A stretch of 54,009 nucleotides of DNA from Pseudomonas sp. LP_7_YM (GCF_004364435.1 NZ_SOCT01000018.1:1-54009); one strand, 5' to 3'. Shown: positions 30,109 to 48,283, counted from the first letter of the stretch. The notes: generated by a model not told the origin, from the sequence alone. A program made the numbers and translations.

Positions 30109-30375
30109 TTAGACTTCCACAGCGCGTTCGAGAACATCAACCAACGCCCAAGACTTGGTCTTGGCCAGCGGACGAGTTTCACGAATCGTGACCTTGTCGC
30201 CAATGTGACATTGGTTGGTTTCGTCGTGCGCGTGCAGCTTAGTCGAACGCTTAACGTATTTACCGTAGATTGGGTGCTTTACGCGACGCTCAATCAGAAC
30301 GGTGATGGTCTTGTCCATTTTGTCGCTGACAACGCGGCCAGTCAGCGTGCGGACGGTTTTTTCGGCTTCAGCCAT
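30109..30375 (-). CDS. rpsQ: Small ribosomal subunit protein S17
   Basis: 88 residues from MAEAEKTVRTLTGRVVSDKM; the KHPIYGKYVKRSTKLHAHDE segment is typical. A GTG at 30381 is in frame but overlaps the rpmC stop; the ATG at 30375, two bases behind that stop, fits the family. Confidence 0.97.
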   Translation of the reverse strand: MAEAEKTVRTLTGRVVSDKMDKTITVLIERRVKHPIYGKYVKRSTKLHAHDETNQCHIGDKVTIRETRPLAKTKSWALVDVLERAVEV

Positions 30376-30377
30376 GA

Positions 30378-30569
30378 TCACTTACCTGCCTGCTGGTTGA
30401 GCACAGTCTTCACGCGAGCGATGTCACGCTTGACTTGCGAGAGCAGGTGAGACTGCCCCAACTGGCCAGTTGCTTTCTGCATACGCAGATTGAACTGGTC
30501 GCGCAGCAAGCCGAGCAGTTGCTCGTTCAGTTGCTGTGCTGATTTTTCACGAAGTTCATTCGCTTTCAT
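30378..30569 (-). CDS. rpmC: Large ribosomal subunit protein L29
   Basis: 63 residues, [20 protein letters not shown] and then [20 protein letters not shown]. The ATG overlaps the rplP stop (ATGTGATG context), so translation is coupled. L29 lies at the tunnel exit near L23. Confidence 0.97.
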
Positions 30570-30982
30570 CACATCACCGTCCGCTTAACAAAGGAGGTGG
30601 CGAGCGGCAGCTTTGCAGCAGCCAGGGCGAAAGCCTCACGCGCCAACTCTTCAGTAACACCCTCGATTTCATACAGGACTTTGCCTGGCTGAATCTGGGC
30701 AACCCAGTACTCCACGTTACCCTTACCTTTACCCATACGAACTTCGAGGGGCTTTTTGGAGATAGGCTTGTCCGGGAATACACGGATCCAGATCTTGCCG
30801 CCACGTTTTACGTGACGGGTCAGTGCACGACGCGCTGACTCGATCTGACGAGCGGTGAGACGACCACGAGCAACAGACTTCAGCGCATATTCGCCGAAGC
30901 TGACTTTGCTACCGCGCAGTGCCAGGCCACGGTTGTGACCAGTCATCTGCTTGCGGAACTTCGTACGCTTTGGTTGCAACAT
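30569..30982 (-). CDS. rplP: Large ribosomal subunit protein L16
   Basis: 137 residues starting [20 protein letters not shown], with [20 protein letters not shown] and [20 protein letters not shown]. The last contains the Arg81 region hydroxylated by YcfD in E. coli. L16 is near the A-site tRNA elbow. Confidence 0.98.
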
Positions 30983-30994
30983 TTGGCGTACCCC

Positions 30995-31681
30995 TTACTT
31001 AGCAGCTTTTTTACGAGGCGCTGGTGCTTGTGGTTTCAGTTCTTCTTGGCGACCACCAATTACTTCGCCTTTGAAGATCCAAACCTTTACACCGATCACA
31101 CCGTAAGTGGTGTGAGCTTCGTAGTTGGCATAGTCGATGTCGGCACGCAGGGTGTGCAATGGCACACGACCCTCGCGATACCATTCAGTACGTGCGATTT
31201 CAGCACCGCCGAGACGACCGCTCACTTGGATTTTGATGCCTTTGGCACCAATGCGCATGGCATTCTGTACGGCACGCTTCATAGCGCGACGGAACATCAC
31301 ACGACGCTCCAGCTGCTGAGCTACGCTCTGAGCAACCAGCATACCGTCAAGTTCCGGCTTGCGGATCTCTTCGATATTGATGTGCACAGGCACACCCATT
31401 TGCTTGGTCAGGTCCTGACGCAGTTTCTCAACATCTTCACCTTTCTTCCCGATAACGATACCTGGACGAGCGGTGTGGATGGTGATGCGTGCAGTTTGAG
31501 CCGGACGATGGATATCGATACGGCTAACGGACGCGCTTTTTAGTTTGTCTTGGAGATACTCACGCACCTTCAGATCTGCGAGCAAATAGTCCGCATAAGT
31601 CCGACCGTCTGCGTACCAGACGGAGGTGTGCTCCTTGACGATTCCCAGGCGAATGCCAATGGGATGTACTTTCTGACCCAT
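30995..31681 (-). CDS. rpsC: Small ribosomal subunit protein S3
   Basis: 228 residues from MGQKVHPIGIRLGIVKEHTS (ATG at 31681; upstream open frame without homology). The KH domain with RPGIVIGKKGEDVEKLRQDL is present. S3 lies at the mRNA entry and helps unwind mRNA. Confidence 0.98.
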   Translation of the reverse strand: MGQKVHPIGIRLGIVKEHTSVWYADGRTYADYLLADLKVREYLQDKLKSASVSRIDIHRPAQTARITIHTARPGIVIGKKGEDVEKLRQDLTKQMGVPVHINIEEIRKPELDGMLVAQSVAQQLERRVMFRRAMKRAVQNAMRIGAKGIKIQVSGRLGGAEIARTEWYREGRVPLHTLRADIDYANYEAHTTYGVIGVKVWIFKGEVIGGRQEELKPQAPAPRKKAAK

Positions 31682-31694
31682 CTCTTCGACTCCG

Positions 31695-32027
31695 TTACTT
31701 GTCAGCAACCTTGACAGTGATATGGCAAGACCGCTTGACGATGCGATCAGCACGGCCTTTGGCACGTGGCATGATGCGCTTCAGCGAACGCCCTTCGTTG
31801 ACGAAAACGGTGGAGACCTTAAGGTCATCAACGTCTGCGCCTTCGTTATGCTCGGCGTTGGCTACGGCCGACTCCAGCACTTTCTTAATGATCTCGGCGG
31901 CTTTCTTACTGCTGAAAGCCAACAGGTTGAGCGCTTCGCCCACCTTCTTCCCGCGGATCTGGTCGGCGACCAAGCGGGCTTTCTGGGCGGAGATTCGAGC
32001 GCCCGACAACTTAGCGGCTACTTCCAT
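31695..32027 (-). CDS. rplV: Large ribosomal subunit protein L22
   Basis: 110 residues; SAQKARLVADQIRGKKVGEA and RIMPRAKGRADRIVKRSCHI are L22 signatures. The beta-hairpin loop reaches the exit tunnel, and its macrolide-resistance region looks intact. Confidence 0.98.
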   Translation of the reverse strand: MEVAAKLSGARISAQKARLVADQIRGKKVGEALNLLAFSSKKAAEIIKKVLESAVANAEHNEGADVDDLKVSTVFVNEGRSLKRIMPRAKGRADRIVKRSCHITVKVADK

Positions 32028-32040
32028 CGTTCCTTACCCC

Positions 32041-32316
32041 TTAACGCTTGGCTTTCTTGTCTGCCACGTGCCCACGATAAGTGCGGGTACCGGCAAACTC
32101 GCCTAGTTTGTGGCCGACCATGTCTTCGTTCACGAGAACAGGAACATGTTGACGACCGTTATGCACAGCGATGGTCAAACCGACCATTTGTGGCAGGATC
32201 ATAGAACGGCGCGACCAGGTCTTAACTGGTTTGCGATCGTTCTTTTCCGCCGCCACTTCGATCTTCTTCAGTAGGTGAAGATCAATAAAAGGACCTTTTT
32301 TCAGAGAACGTGGCAC
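32041..32316 (-). CDS. rpsS: Small ribosomal subunit protein S19
   Basis: 91 residues, MPRSLKKGPFIDLHLLKKIE and then GHKLGEFAGTRTYRGHVADK. S19 forms a pair with S13 in the 30S head. It stands between rplB and rplV as in all S10 operons. Confidence 0.98.
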   Translation of the reverse strand: MPRSLKKGPFIDLHLLKKIEVAAEKNDRKPVKTWSRRSMILPQMVGLTIAVHNGRQHVPVLVNEDMVGHKLGEFAGTRTYRGHVADKKAKR

Positions 32317-32332
32317 TGTCGTATCCCTCTAT

Positions 32333-33157
32333 TTACTTGCGACGACGGACGATCATTTTGTCGGTACGCTTATTACCACGAGTCTTCGCGCCCTTAGTCG
32401 GGAAGCCCCACGGCGATACCGGATGACGACCACCAGAGGTACGACCTTCACCACCACCATGTGGGTGGTCAACCGGGTTCATGGCAACACCACGAACGGT
32501 TGGGCGAACGCCACGCCAGCGTTTGGCACCAGCTTTACCCAGCGAACGCAGGCTGTGCTCGGAGTTCGAGACTTCACCTAACGTTGCACGGCATTCCGAC
32601 AGCACTTTACGCATTTCACCGGAACGCAGACGCAAGGTCACGTAGACGCCTTCACGGGCGATCAGTTGAGCCGAAGCACCAGCAGAACGAGCGATCTGAG
32701 CACCTTTACCCGGCTTCAACTCGATGCCGTGTACGGTAGAACCCACTGGAATGTTGCGCAGTTGCAGAGCATTACCTGGCTTGATTGGTGCCAGTGCGCC
32801 TGCGATCAGCTGGTCGCCAGCACTTACGCCTTTAGGGGCGATGATGTAGCGACGCTCGCCGTCTGCGTACAGCAGCAGTGCGATGTGAGCAGTACGGTTT
32901 GGATCGTATTCAATACGCTCGACAGTGGCAGCGATGCCATCTTTGTCATTGCGACGGAAATCGACCAGACGATAATGCTGCTTATGACCACCACCGATGT
33001 GACGCGTGGTAATACGGCCATTGTTATTACGACCACCAGACTTCGATTTTTTCTCGAGCAGCGGTGCGTGAGGAGCGCCTTTATGCAGCTCCTGGTTGAC
33101 CACCTTGACCACAAAACGGCGGCCAGGGGAAGTCGGTTTGCATTTAACGATTGCCAT
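32333..33157 (-). CDS. rplB: Large ribosomal subunit protein L2
   Basis: 274 residues. [20 protein letters not shown] at the start and [20 protein letters not shown] near the peptidyl-transferase end, with the invariant His-rich loop. L2 is needed for subunit association and peptidyl transfer. Confidence 0.99.
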
Positions 33158-33171
33158 GATGCACCCCTTCC

Positions 33172-33471
33172 TTACTCAGCACTGCTGCTGAAATCGAGAT
33201 CTTGGCCTGGCTGAAGGGAGATAACCGCCTTCTTCCAGTCATTACGCTTGCCCAGACCGCGAGCAGTGCGTTTGGTCTTACCCAGAACATTCAGGGTAGT
33301 CACGCGCTCTACTTTCACGCTGAACAGGCTTTCGACGGCCTTCTTGATTTCCAGCTTGGTTGCATCAGTAGCAACCTTGAAAACGAACTGACCTTTCTTG
33401 TCTGCCAGAACCGTAGCCTTCTCGGAAACATGCGGGCCAAGCAGAACTTTAAATACGCGTTCCTGGTTCAT
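33172..33471 (-). CDS. rplW: Large ribosomal subunit protein L23
   Basis: 99 residues; [20 protein letters not shown] and [20 protein letters not shown] are L23 signatures. It is the docking site of trigger factor and SRP at the exit tunnel. It overlaps rplD by 4 bases. Confidence 0.98.
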
Positions 33472-34070
33472 CCCAGCAGCTCCTCGAATTTCTTCACGGC
33501 CGACACAGTGATCAACACTTTGTCGTATGCGATCAGACTAACTGGATCGGAACCTTGCACATCACGTACATCGACGTGTGGCAGGTTGCGAGCAGCCAGG
33601 TACAGGTTCTGATCAACAGCGTCCGACACGATCAAAACGTCGGTCAGGCTCATGTCGTTCAGTTTGCCCAGCAGATCTTTGGTTTTCGGCGATTCAACAG
33701 CGAAATCCTGAACCACGACCAGACGATCAGTACGAACCAGTTCAGCAAGGATGGAGCGCAGTGCTGCGCGGTACATCTTCTTGTTGAGCTTCTGAGAATG
33801 GTCCTGAGGACGTGCTGCGAAAGTGGTACCGCCGCCGCGCCAGATTGGGCTACGGATAGTACCGGCACGAGCACGGCCAGTACCCTTTTGACGCCACGGG
33901 CGCTTACCGCCACCGGAAACGTCGGAACGGGTCTTTTGCTGCTTGCTGCCCTGACGACCGCCAGCCATGTAGGCCACGACTGCCTGGTGAACCAGCGTCT
34001 CGTTGAATTCGCCGCCAAATGTCAGTTCGGAAACTTCGATCGCTTGAGCGTCATTTACATTTAATTGCAT
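33468..34070 (-). CDS. rplD: Large ribosomal subunit protein L4
   Basis: 200 residues; KTRSDVSGGGKRPWRQKGTG is the tunnel-loop signature. In E. coli L4 represses its own S10 operon by attenuation in the leader; the leader here is only about 60 bases long (35112-35172), too short for the E. coli structure, so that control is probably absent. Confidence 0.98.
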   Translation of the reverse strand: MQLNVNDAQAIEVSELTFGGEFNETLVHQAVVAYMAGGRQGSKQQKTRSDVSGGGKRPWRQKGTGRARAGTIRSPIWRGGGTTFAARPQDHSQKLNKKMYRAALRSILAELVRTDRLVVVQDFAVESPKTKDLLGKLNDMSLTDVLIVSDAVDQNLYLAARNLPHVDVRDVQGSDPVSLIAYDKVLITVSAVKKFEELLG

Positions 34071-34082
34071 GTCAGCTTCCCC

Positions 34083-34718
34083 TTAACCGCGAGCCTTGGC
34101 TGCTGGACGTACAACCACATTGCCGCCAGTAGCGCCTGGAACAGCGCCCTTGACCAACAACAGATTGCGTTCAGCGTCCACGCGCACTACTTCCAGGGAC
34201 TGCACGGTCACGCGCTCAGCGCCCATATGACCGGACATTTTTTTGCCCTTGAATACACGACCAGGAGTCTGGCACTGGCCGATAGAGCCCGGGACGCGGT
34301 GGGATACGGAGTTACCGTGGGTGTTATCTTGCCCGCGGAAGTTGTGACGCTTGATCGTACCCTGGAAGCCTTTACCCTTGGACTGACCGGTTACATCAAC
34401 CATCTGACCTGCGGCAAAGATTTCAGCATTGATCAGATCGCCAGCCTGGTACTCACCTTCTTCAAGACGAAATTCGAGAACAGTACGACCAGCGGCAACA
34501 TTCGCTTTAGCAAAGTGACCTGCTTGAGCAGCAGTGACACGCGAAGCACGACGCTCACCGACAGTGACTTGCACTGCACGATAGCCATCGGTTTCTTCGG
34601 TTTTGAACTGAGTGACGCGATTCGGCTCGATCTCAATGACCGTGACCGGAATGGAGACACCTTCTTCGGTGAAAATACGGGTCATACCGCATTTACGACC
34701 GACTACACCAATAGTCAT
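34083..34718 (-). CDS. rplC: Large ribosomal subunit protein L3
   Basis: 211 residues from MTIGVVGRKCGMTRIFTEEG (ATG at 34718 with GAGG upstream). VTGQSKGKGFQGTIKRHNFR and GNSVSHRVPGSIGQCQTPGR are L3 signatures; the latter contains the Gln150-region methylated by PrmB in E. coli. It is an early 50S assembly protein. Confidence 0.98.
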   Translation of the reverse strand: MTIGVVGRKCGMTRIFTEEGVSIPVTVIEIEPNRVTQFKTEETDGYRAVQVTVGERRASRVTAAQAGHFAKANVAAGRTVLEFRLEEGEYQAGDLINAEIFAAGQMVDVTGQSKGKGFQGTIKRHNFRGQDNTHGNSVSHRVPGSIGQCQTPGRVFKGKKMSGHMGAERVTVQSLEVVRVDAERNLLLVKGAVPGATGGNVVVRPAAKARG

Positions 34719-34799
34719 GTTGTAAACCTCATGAGTGTACGGGGCTTTCACCCGCTATGGCCGCCCATTTCAGAGCGTTACACGACTAAGACCCAAGTC

Positions 34800-35111
34800 T
34801 TAGCCGAGGCTGATCTGTACTTCCACACCGGCCGCCAGATCAAGCTTCATAAGTGCGTCAACGGTTTTATCCGTCGGCTGAACGATGTCCAGAACGCGCT
34901 TATGAGTGCGGATCTCGTACTGGTCGCGCGCGTCTTTGTTGACGTGCGGAGAAACCAGAACGGTGAACCGCTCTTTACGGGTAGGCAATGGAATTGGACC
35001 ACGCACTTGAGCACCAGTACGTTTCGCGGTTTCCACGATTTCCTGGGTGGATTGGTCGATCAGGCGATGGTCAAAAGCCTTCAACCTGATACGGATTTGC
35101 TGATTTTGCAT
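34800..35111 (-). CDS. rpsJ: Small ribosomal subunit protein S10 / NusE
   Basis: 103 residues; [20 protein letters not shown] and then [20 protein letters not shown]. Besides its place in the 30S head it is NusE, which binds NusG and NusB in antitermination and transcription-translation coupling; nusG is in the same window. First gene of the S10 operon. Confidence 0.98.
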
Positions 35112-35172
35112 TGGATTTCAGACTCCAGGCTACTTCCCACCGAGCGCAATGCGCCCGTTAAAAGGAGGCGCA

Positions 35173-35201
35173 ATTCTATAGACGGGCTGACAGGGTGTCA
35201 A
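35173..35201 (-). promoter_or_regulatory. S10 operon promoter
   Basis: Consensus TTGACA (35196-35201), 17 bases, TAGAAT (35173-35178), followed by a GC-rich TGCGCC discriminator. It lies 62 bases upstream of rpsJ and directly after the tuf terminator. Confidence 0.85.
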
Positions 35202-35206
35202 CCCAA

Positions 35207-35239
35207 TAAAAAAAGCCCCCGCAAGCGGAGGCTTTTTCT
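35207..35239 (-). terminator. Terminator of the str operon (after tuf)
   Basis: A 9-base-pair hairpin (AGCCTCCGC/GCGGGGGCT on the minus strand, one mismatch) followed by seven T, about 18 bases after the tuf stop. Confidence 0.9.
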
Positions 35240-35250
35240 TAAATCATCAC

Positions 35251-36444
35251 TTACGCGATGATTTTGGCTACGACGCCAGCGCCGACGGTACGACCGCCCT
35301 CACGGATAGCGAAACGCAGACCGTCTTCCATTGCGATTGGTTTGATCAGAGTGACGGAAACTTTAACGTTGTCACCTGGCATAACCATCTCAACGCCTTC
35401 CGGCAGTTCGCAGCTACCAGTTACGTCGGTAGTACGGAAATAGAACTGCGGACGATAGCCTTTGAAGAACGGAGTATGACGGCCGCCTTCTTCCTTGCTC
35501 AGCACGTAGATTTCAGCTTCGAACTGAGTGTGCGGCTTGACGGTGCCCGGCTTGACCAGAACCTGGCCACGCTCAACGTCGTCACGCTTGGTGCCACGCA
35601 GCAGAACGCCGCAGTTCTCGCCAGCACGACCTTCGTCGAGCAGCTTACGGAACATTTCAACGCCGGTGCAGGTGGTGACGGTTGTGTCACGCAGACCAAC
35701 AATTTCCAGCGGATCTTGTACCTTGACGATACCGCGCTCAACACGACCAGTCACAACAGTACCGCGACCGGAGATCGAGAATACGTCTTCGATTGGCATG
35801 AGGAACGGCTTGTCAGTCACACGAACTGGATCTGGGATGTAGCTGTCCAGTGTTTCAACCAGTTTACGAACGGCAGTGGTGCCCATTTCGTTGTCGTCTT
35901 TGCCTTCCAGAGCCATACGAGCAGAACCGATGATGATCGGAGTGTCGTCGCCCGGGAAATCGTAAGTGCTCAGCAGGTCGCGAACTTCCATCTCAACCAG
36001 TTCCAGCAGCTCAGCGTCATCAACCAGGTCAGCCTTGTTCAGGAAGACCACGATGTAAGGAACGCCTACCTGACGGGACAGCAGGATGTGCTCACGGGTT
36101 TGTGGCATCGGACCATCAGCAGCCGAACAAACCAGAATCGCGCCGTCCATCTGGGCAGCACCGGTGATCATGTTTTTCACATAGTCAGCGTGACCTGGGC
36201 AGTCAACGTGAGCGTAGTGACGGATCTTCGAGTTGTATTCAACGTGCGCGGTGTTGATGGTGATACCACGAGCTTTTTCTTCCGGTGCGCTGTCGATCTT
36301 GTCGAAGTCAACAACAGCCGAACCGAAAACTTCGGAGCAGACGCGAGTCAGAGCAGCGGTCAGCGTAGTTTTACCATGGTCAACGTGACCGATGGTGCCA
36401 ACGTTGACGTGCGGAAGGGAACGATCAAATTTTTCTTTAGCCAC
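35251..36444 (-). CDS. tuf: Elongation factor Tu
   Basis: 397 residues. G1 GHVDHGKTTL, G3 DCPGH and G4 NKADLVDD define the GTPase domain, followed by domains 2 and 3 with the C-terminal GGRTVGAGVVAKIIA. It delivers aminoacyl-tRNA to the ribosome. It closes the str operon. The second copy (tufB), usual in Pseudomonas between tRNA-Thr and tRNA-Trp, is missing from that site in this window. Confidence 0.99.
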   Translation of the reverse strand: MAKEKFDRSLPHVNVGTIGHVDHGKTTLTAALTRVCSEVFGSAVVDFDKIDSAPEEKARGITINTAHVEYNSKIRHYAHVDCPGHADYVKNMITGAAQMDGAILVCSAADGPMPQTREHILLSRQVGVPYIVVFLNKADLVDDAELLELVEMEVRDLLSTYDFPGDDTPIIIGSARMALEGKDDNEMGTTAVRKLVETLDSYIPDPVRVTDKPFLMPIEDVFSISGRGTVVTGRVERGIVKVQDPLEIVGLRDTTVTTCTGVEMFRKLLDEGRAGENCGVLLRGTKRDDVERGQVLVKPGTVKPHTQFEAEIYVLSKEEGGRHTPFFKGYRPQFYFRTTDVTGSCELPEGVEMVMPGDNVKVSVTLIKPIAMEDGLRFAIREGGRTVGAGVVAKIIA

Positions 36445-36475
36445 GACAAATAACTCCTAGCCTAAAGGCGCTGAA

Positions 36476-38581
36476 TCAGCCTTGTTTTTTGGTTACAGTT
36501 TCGACGATGTGCGACGGAGCTGTATTGTATTTTTTGAATTCCATAGAGTAGCTTGCGCGACCCTGAGACATGGAACGAACGTCGGTCGCATAACCGAACA
36601 TTTCACCCAACGGAACCTCGGCACGAATTACTTTGCCGGAAACCGTATCTTCCATACCCAAGATCATGCCGCGACGACGGTTAAGGTCGCCCATCACGTC
36701 ACCCATATAGTCTTCAGGCGTAACAACCTCTACCGCCATGATCGGCTCAAGCAACTCACCACCGCCCTTCTGGGCCAGTTGCTTGGTCGCCATGGAGGCA
36801 GCCACCTTAAACGCCATCTCGTTCGAGTCGACGTCGTGGTAAGAACCATCAAACACGGTAGCCTTCAGGCCGATGAGCGGATAGCCGGCAACAACACCGT
36901 TCTTCATCTGCTCTTCGATACCCTTCTGGATAGCCGGGATGTATTCCTTAGGAACCACACCACCCACTACTTCGTTCACAAATTGCAGACCTTCCTGACC
37001 TTCGTCAGCAGGCGCAAAACGGATCCAGCAGTGACCAAACTGGCCACGACCGCCGGACTGACGAACGAACTTGCCTTCGATTTCACAGCTCTTCGTGATG
37101 CGCTCACGATACGAAACCTGAGGCTTACCGATGTTGGCTTCGACGTTGAACTCACGGCGCATCCGGTCAACCAGGATGTCCAGGTGCAACTCGCCCATGC
37201 CAGAGATGATCGTCTGACCCGTCTCTTCATCAGTTTTCACGCGGAAAGATGGATCTTCCTGAGCAAGCTTGCCCAGTGCGATACCCATTTTTTCCTGGTC
37301 ATCCTTGGTTTTTGGCTCAACGGCAACCGAAATTACCGGCTCCGGGAAGTCCATACGAACCAGAATGATTGGCTTGTCAGCGCTGCACAAGGTTTCGCCA
37401 GTAGTGACGTCCTTCATGCCAATCAAGGCCGCGATGTCACCAGCGCGTACTTCCTTGATCTCTTCACGGGCGTTAGCGTGCATTTGCACCATACGACCCA
37501 CGCGCTCTTTCTTACCCTTGACCGAGTTGATGACACCGTCGCCGGACGCCAATACGCCCGAATAAACGCGGACGAAAGTCAAGGTACCCACGAATGGGTC
37601 GGTAGCGATCTTGAACGCCAAAGCCGAGAACGGCTCATTGTCGTCTGCATGACGCTCCAGGTCTTTAGTCTCGTCATCAGGATCGGTGCCCTTGATGGCA
37701 GGAATATCAACCGGTGCCGGCAGGTAGTCGATAACGGCGTCGAGAACCAGGGGAACGCCCTTGTTCTTGAAGGAAGAACCGCAAACAGCCAGAACGATCT
37801 CACCAGCGATAGTACGCTGACGCAGAGCGGCCTTGATTTCCTCGTTGGTGAGTTCTTCACCTTCAAGGTACTTGTTCATCAGCTCTTCGCTGGCTTCGGC
37901 CGCAGCTTCGACCATGTTGCCACGCCACTCGTCAGCCAGTTCTTGCAGTTCTGCAGGGATAGGCTCGCGACGAGGGACCATGCCCTTGTCAGCGTCGCTC
38001 CAGTACACAGCTTCCATGGACATCAGGTCGATCTGACCCTGGAAGTTGTCTTCGGCACCGATAGCGAGCTGGATTGGCACCGGAGTGTGACCCAGGCGCT
38101 GCTTGATCTGACCAATTACGCGCAGAAAGTCCGCACCGGCACGGTCCATTTTGTTTACGTACACAAGACGCGGAACGCCGTATTTGTTGGCCTGACGCCA
38201 TACGGTTTCCGACTGCGGCTCAACGCCCGAGGTGCCGCAGAACACAACGACCGCGCCGTCGAGAACACGCAGGGAACGCTCAACTTCAATGGTGAAGTCT
38301 ACGTGGCCCGGGGTGTCAATGACGTTGAAGCGGTACTGGTCTTTGTGCTGTTTCTCGGAACCCTGCCAGAAGGCAGTGATAGCAGCAGAAGTAATGGTAA
38401 TACCACGCTCCTGCTCCTGAACCATCCAGTCCGTGGTCGCGGCGCCGTCATGCACCTCGCCCATTTTGTGGCTTTTGCCGGTGTAAAAAAGGACGCGCTC
38501 GGTGGTGGTAGTTTTACCAGCATCCACGTGAGCAACGATACCGATGTTACGGTAGCGGTTGATCGGTGTAGTACGAGCCAT
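36476..38581 (-). CDS. fusA: Elongation factor G
   Basis: 701 residues. GTPase motifs AHVDAGKTTTTER, DTPGHVDF and NKMDRAGA are followed by domains II-V with GRGQFGHCWIRFAP (domain IV). It drives translocation and, with RRF, recycling. It lies between rpsG and tuf in the str operon. Confidence 0.99.
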   Translation of the reverse strand: MARTTPINRYRNIGIVAHVDAGKTTTTERVLFYTGKSHKMGEVHDGAATTDWMVQEQERGITITSAAITAFWQGSEKQHKDQYRFNVIDTPGHVDFTIEVERSLRVLDGAVVVFCGTSGVEPQSETVWRQANKYGVPRLVYVNKMDRAGADFLRVIGQIKQRLGHTPVPIQLAIGAEDNFQGQIDLMSMEAVYWSDADKGMVPRREPIPAELQELADEWRGNMVEAAAEASEELMNKYLEGEELTNEEIKAALRQRTIAGEIVLAVCGSSFKNKGVPLVLDAVIDYLPAPVDIPAIKGTDPDDETKDLERHADDNEPFSALAFKIATDPFVGTLTFVRVYSGVLASGDGVINSVKGKKERVGRMVQMHANAREEIKEVRAGDIAALIGMKDVTTGETLCSADKPIILVRMDFPEPVISVAVEPKTKDDQEKMGIALGKLAQEDPSFRVKTDEETGQTIISGMGELHLDILVDRMRREFNVEANIGKPQVSYRERITKSCEIEGKFVRQSGGRGQFGHCWIRFAPADEGQEGLQFVNEVVGGVVPKEYIPAIQKGIEEQMKNGVVAGYPLIGLKATVFDGSYHDVDSNEMAFKVAASMATKQLAQKGGGELLEPIMAVEVVTPEDYMGDVMGDLNRRRGMILGMEDTVSGKVIRAEVPLGEMFGYATDVRSMSQGRASYSMEFKKYNTAPSHIVETVTKKQG

Positions 38582-38611
38582 AAAGCCCTCGCAAAATGAG
38601 TGACGCTGTGA

Positions 38612-39085
38612 TTAGAAGCGGTAGTGCGAGAAAGCTTTGTTGGCTTCAGCCATACGGTGCACATCTTCACGCTTCTTAACTGCAGCACCTTTACCTTCGG
38701 CGGCGTCCATCAGTTCGCCCGCCAAACGCAGAGCCATGGATTTCTCGCCACGCTTGCGGGCGTAGTCTACCAACCAGCGCATTGCCAAAGCATTGCGACG
38801 GGATGGGCGAACCTCAACAGGAACCTGGTAAGTAGCACCACCTACGCGGCGCGACTTCACTTCGACCAGCGGAGCGATGGCGTCGAGTGCTTTTTCGAAG
38901 AGTTCCAGGGGATCAGTACCGGCCTTGCGGGCTTTGACAGTATCCAGAGCACCGTAAACGATACGCTCGGCAACGGCTTTTTTACCGCTTTCCATTACGT
39001 GGTTCATGAACTTGGCGAGAATCTGGGATCCGTACTTCGGATCGTCAAGAATCTCACGTTTGGCTGCTACGCGACGTCTTGGCAT
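38612..39085 (-). CDS. rpsG: Small ribosomal subunit protein S7
   Basis: 157 residues, MPRRRVAAKREILDDPKYGS at the start and ALAMRWLVDYARKRGEKSMA in the core. It nucleates the 30S head; in E. coli it also represses the str operon by binding the rpsL-rpsG spacer, which here is 114 bases long. Confidence 0.98.
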   Translation of the reverse strand: MPRRRVAAKREILDDPKYGSQILAKFMNHVMESGKKAVAERIVYGALDTVKARKAGTDPLELFEKALDAIAPLVEVKSRRVGGATYQVPVEVRPSRRNALAMRWLVDYARKRGEKSMALRLAGELMDAAEGKGAAVKKREDVHRMAEANKAFSHYRF

Positions 39086-39199
39086 GATAAGCCCTCAAAC
39101 GGTCTTCAGGTTCGCTCGGGACAGCGCATTAGAGATGCAGTGCCCGACCTTACTCTTATCGACTCAATAAATTTAATAAATGACGAAAAAACGACCGAA

Positions 39200-39571
39200 T
39201 TACTTCGGACGCTTGGTACCGTATTTCGAACGACCCTGGTTACGGCCTTTAACGCCCGAAGTATCCAGAGAGCCGCGAACGGTGTGGTAACGAACACCTG
39301 GCAAGTCTTTAACACGGCCGCCGCGAATCAGAACGACGCTGTGCTCCTGCAGGTTGTGGCCTTCACCACCGATGTACGAGGAAACCTCGAAACCGTTGGT
39401 CAGACGCACACGGCAAACTTTACGCAATGCCGAGTTAGGTTTTTTCGGCGTAGTGGTGTACACGCGAGTGCACACCCCACGACGTTGCGGGCAGTTCTGC
39501 AGCGCAGGCACGTCGGATTTCTCGACGATACGCTTACGCGGCTGACGTACCAGCTGGTTGATAGTTGCCAT
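39200..39571 (-). CDS. rpsL: Small ribosomal subunit protein S12
   Basis: 123 residues, [20 protein letters not shown]. The decoding-centre loops [11 protein letters not shown] (Lys43) and [13 protein letters not shown] (Lys88) carry the wild-type residues, so no streptomycin-resistance change is present. First gene of the str operon, behind the promoter at 39663-39691. Confidence 0.99.
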
Positions 39572-39662
39572 CTACTAGCTCCACTGTTGTCTTGCGACGC
39601 TATTGTCTTGCAAGAAAAGCAAAATGGCAGGACATGAGTCCCGCCAGATTTAGGGGTACAAG

Positions 39663-39691
39663 AGTCTAAAGAGGATCTTGCCCCCAGTCAA
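39663..39691 (-). promoter_or_regulatory. str operon promoter
   Basis: TTGACT (39686-39691), 17 bases, TAGACT (39663-39668) on the minus strand, 91 bases before rpsL. Confidence 0.7.
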
Positions 39692-39707
39692 GGCAAAGCC
39701 CCGACCT

Positions 39708-39753
39708 CATCTCCGCCCATTCGCTGTGAAAAACGTGCGAATGGGAAAAGATG
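39708..39753 (-). terminator. Hairpin after rpoC, possible terminator
   Basis: A 9-base-pair stem CCCATTCGC/GCGAATGGG (39716-39745) within an outer CATCT/AGATG stem begins 19 bases after the rpoC stop. There is no U-tract, so it may only reduce read-through or mark the mRNA end. Confidence 0.5.
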
Positions 39754-39771
39754 AGTATCAGGGCCCTACGC

Positions 39772-43971
<4,200 letters not shown>

Positions 43972-44034
43972 GGCCTTTCCTCCTGGCGGAGCAGAGGGCA
44001 GTCATACCGACCCACCCTCGATTCGCGTCACGTG

Positions 44035-48108
<4,074 letters not shown>

Positions 48109-48250
48109 CAGCGTTCCCCAGCTTGGTCACCTGCTTGTTTGGCCTCCCCCGACGGGAGCGGCCAGAAAATCTTGCAAACCCCATGGTTTGCGCCACCATT
48201 CGCGGTGGTTGAAGCACGTTATTGGCACCGACCGGATCGGTTACTAATAA

Positions 48251-48283
48251 CGGAAAAAGGCCGGTGGCAGAAGCCACCAGCCA
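48251..48283 (-). terminator. rplL-rpoB attenuator
   Basis: A hairpin of about ten base pairs (GGCTGGTGGC, 4-base loop, GCCACCGGCC) followed by TTTTT lies 45 bases behind rplL. It resembles the E. coli attenuator that lowers rpoBC relative to rplJL. Two further hairpins (near 48174-48191 and 48194-48209) lie between it and rpoB. Confidence 0.75.

Noticed and set aside
36482..38599. A 705-codon plus-strand frame opposite fusA
   Set aside because: It is an antisense shadow of a highly expressed gene, with no family resemblance.
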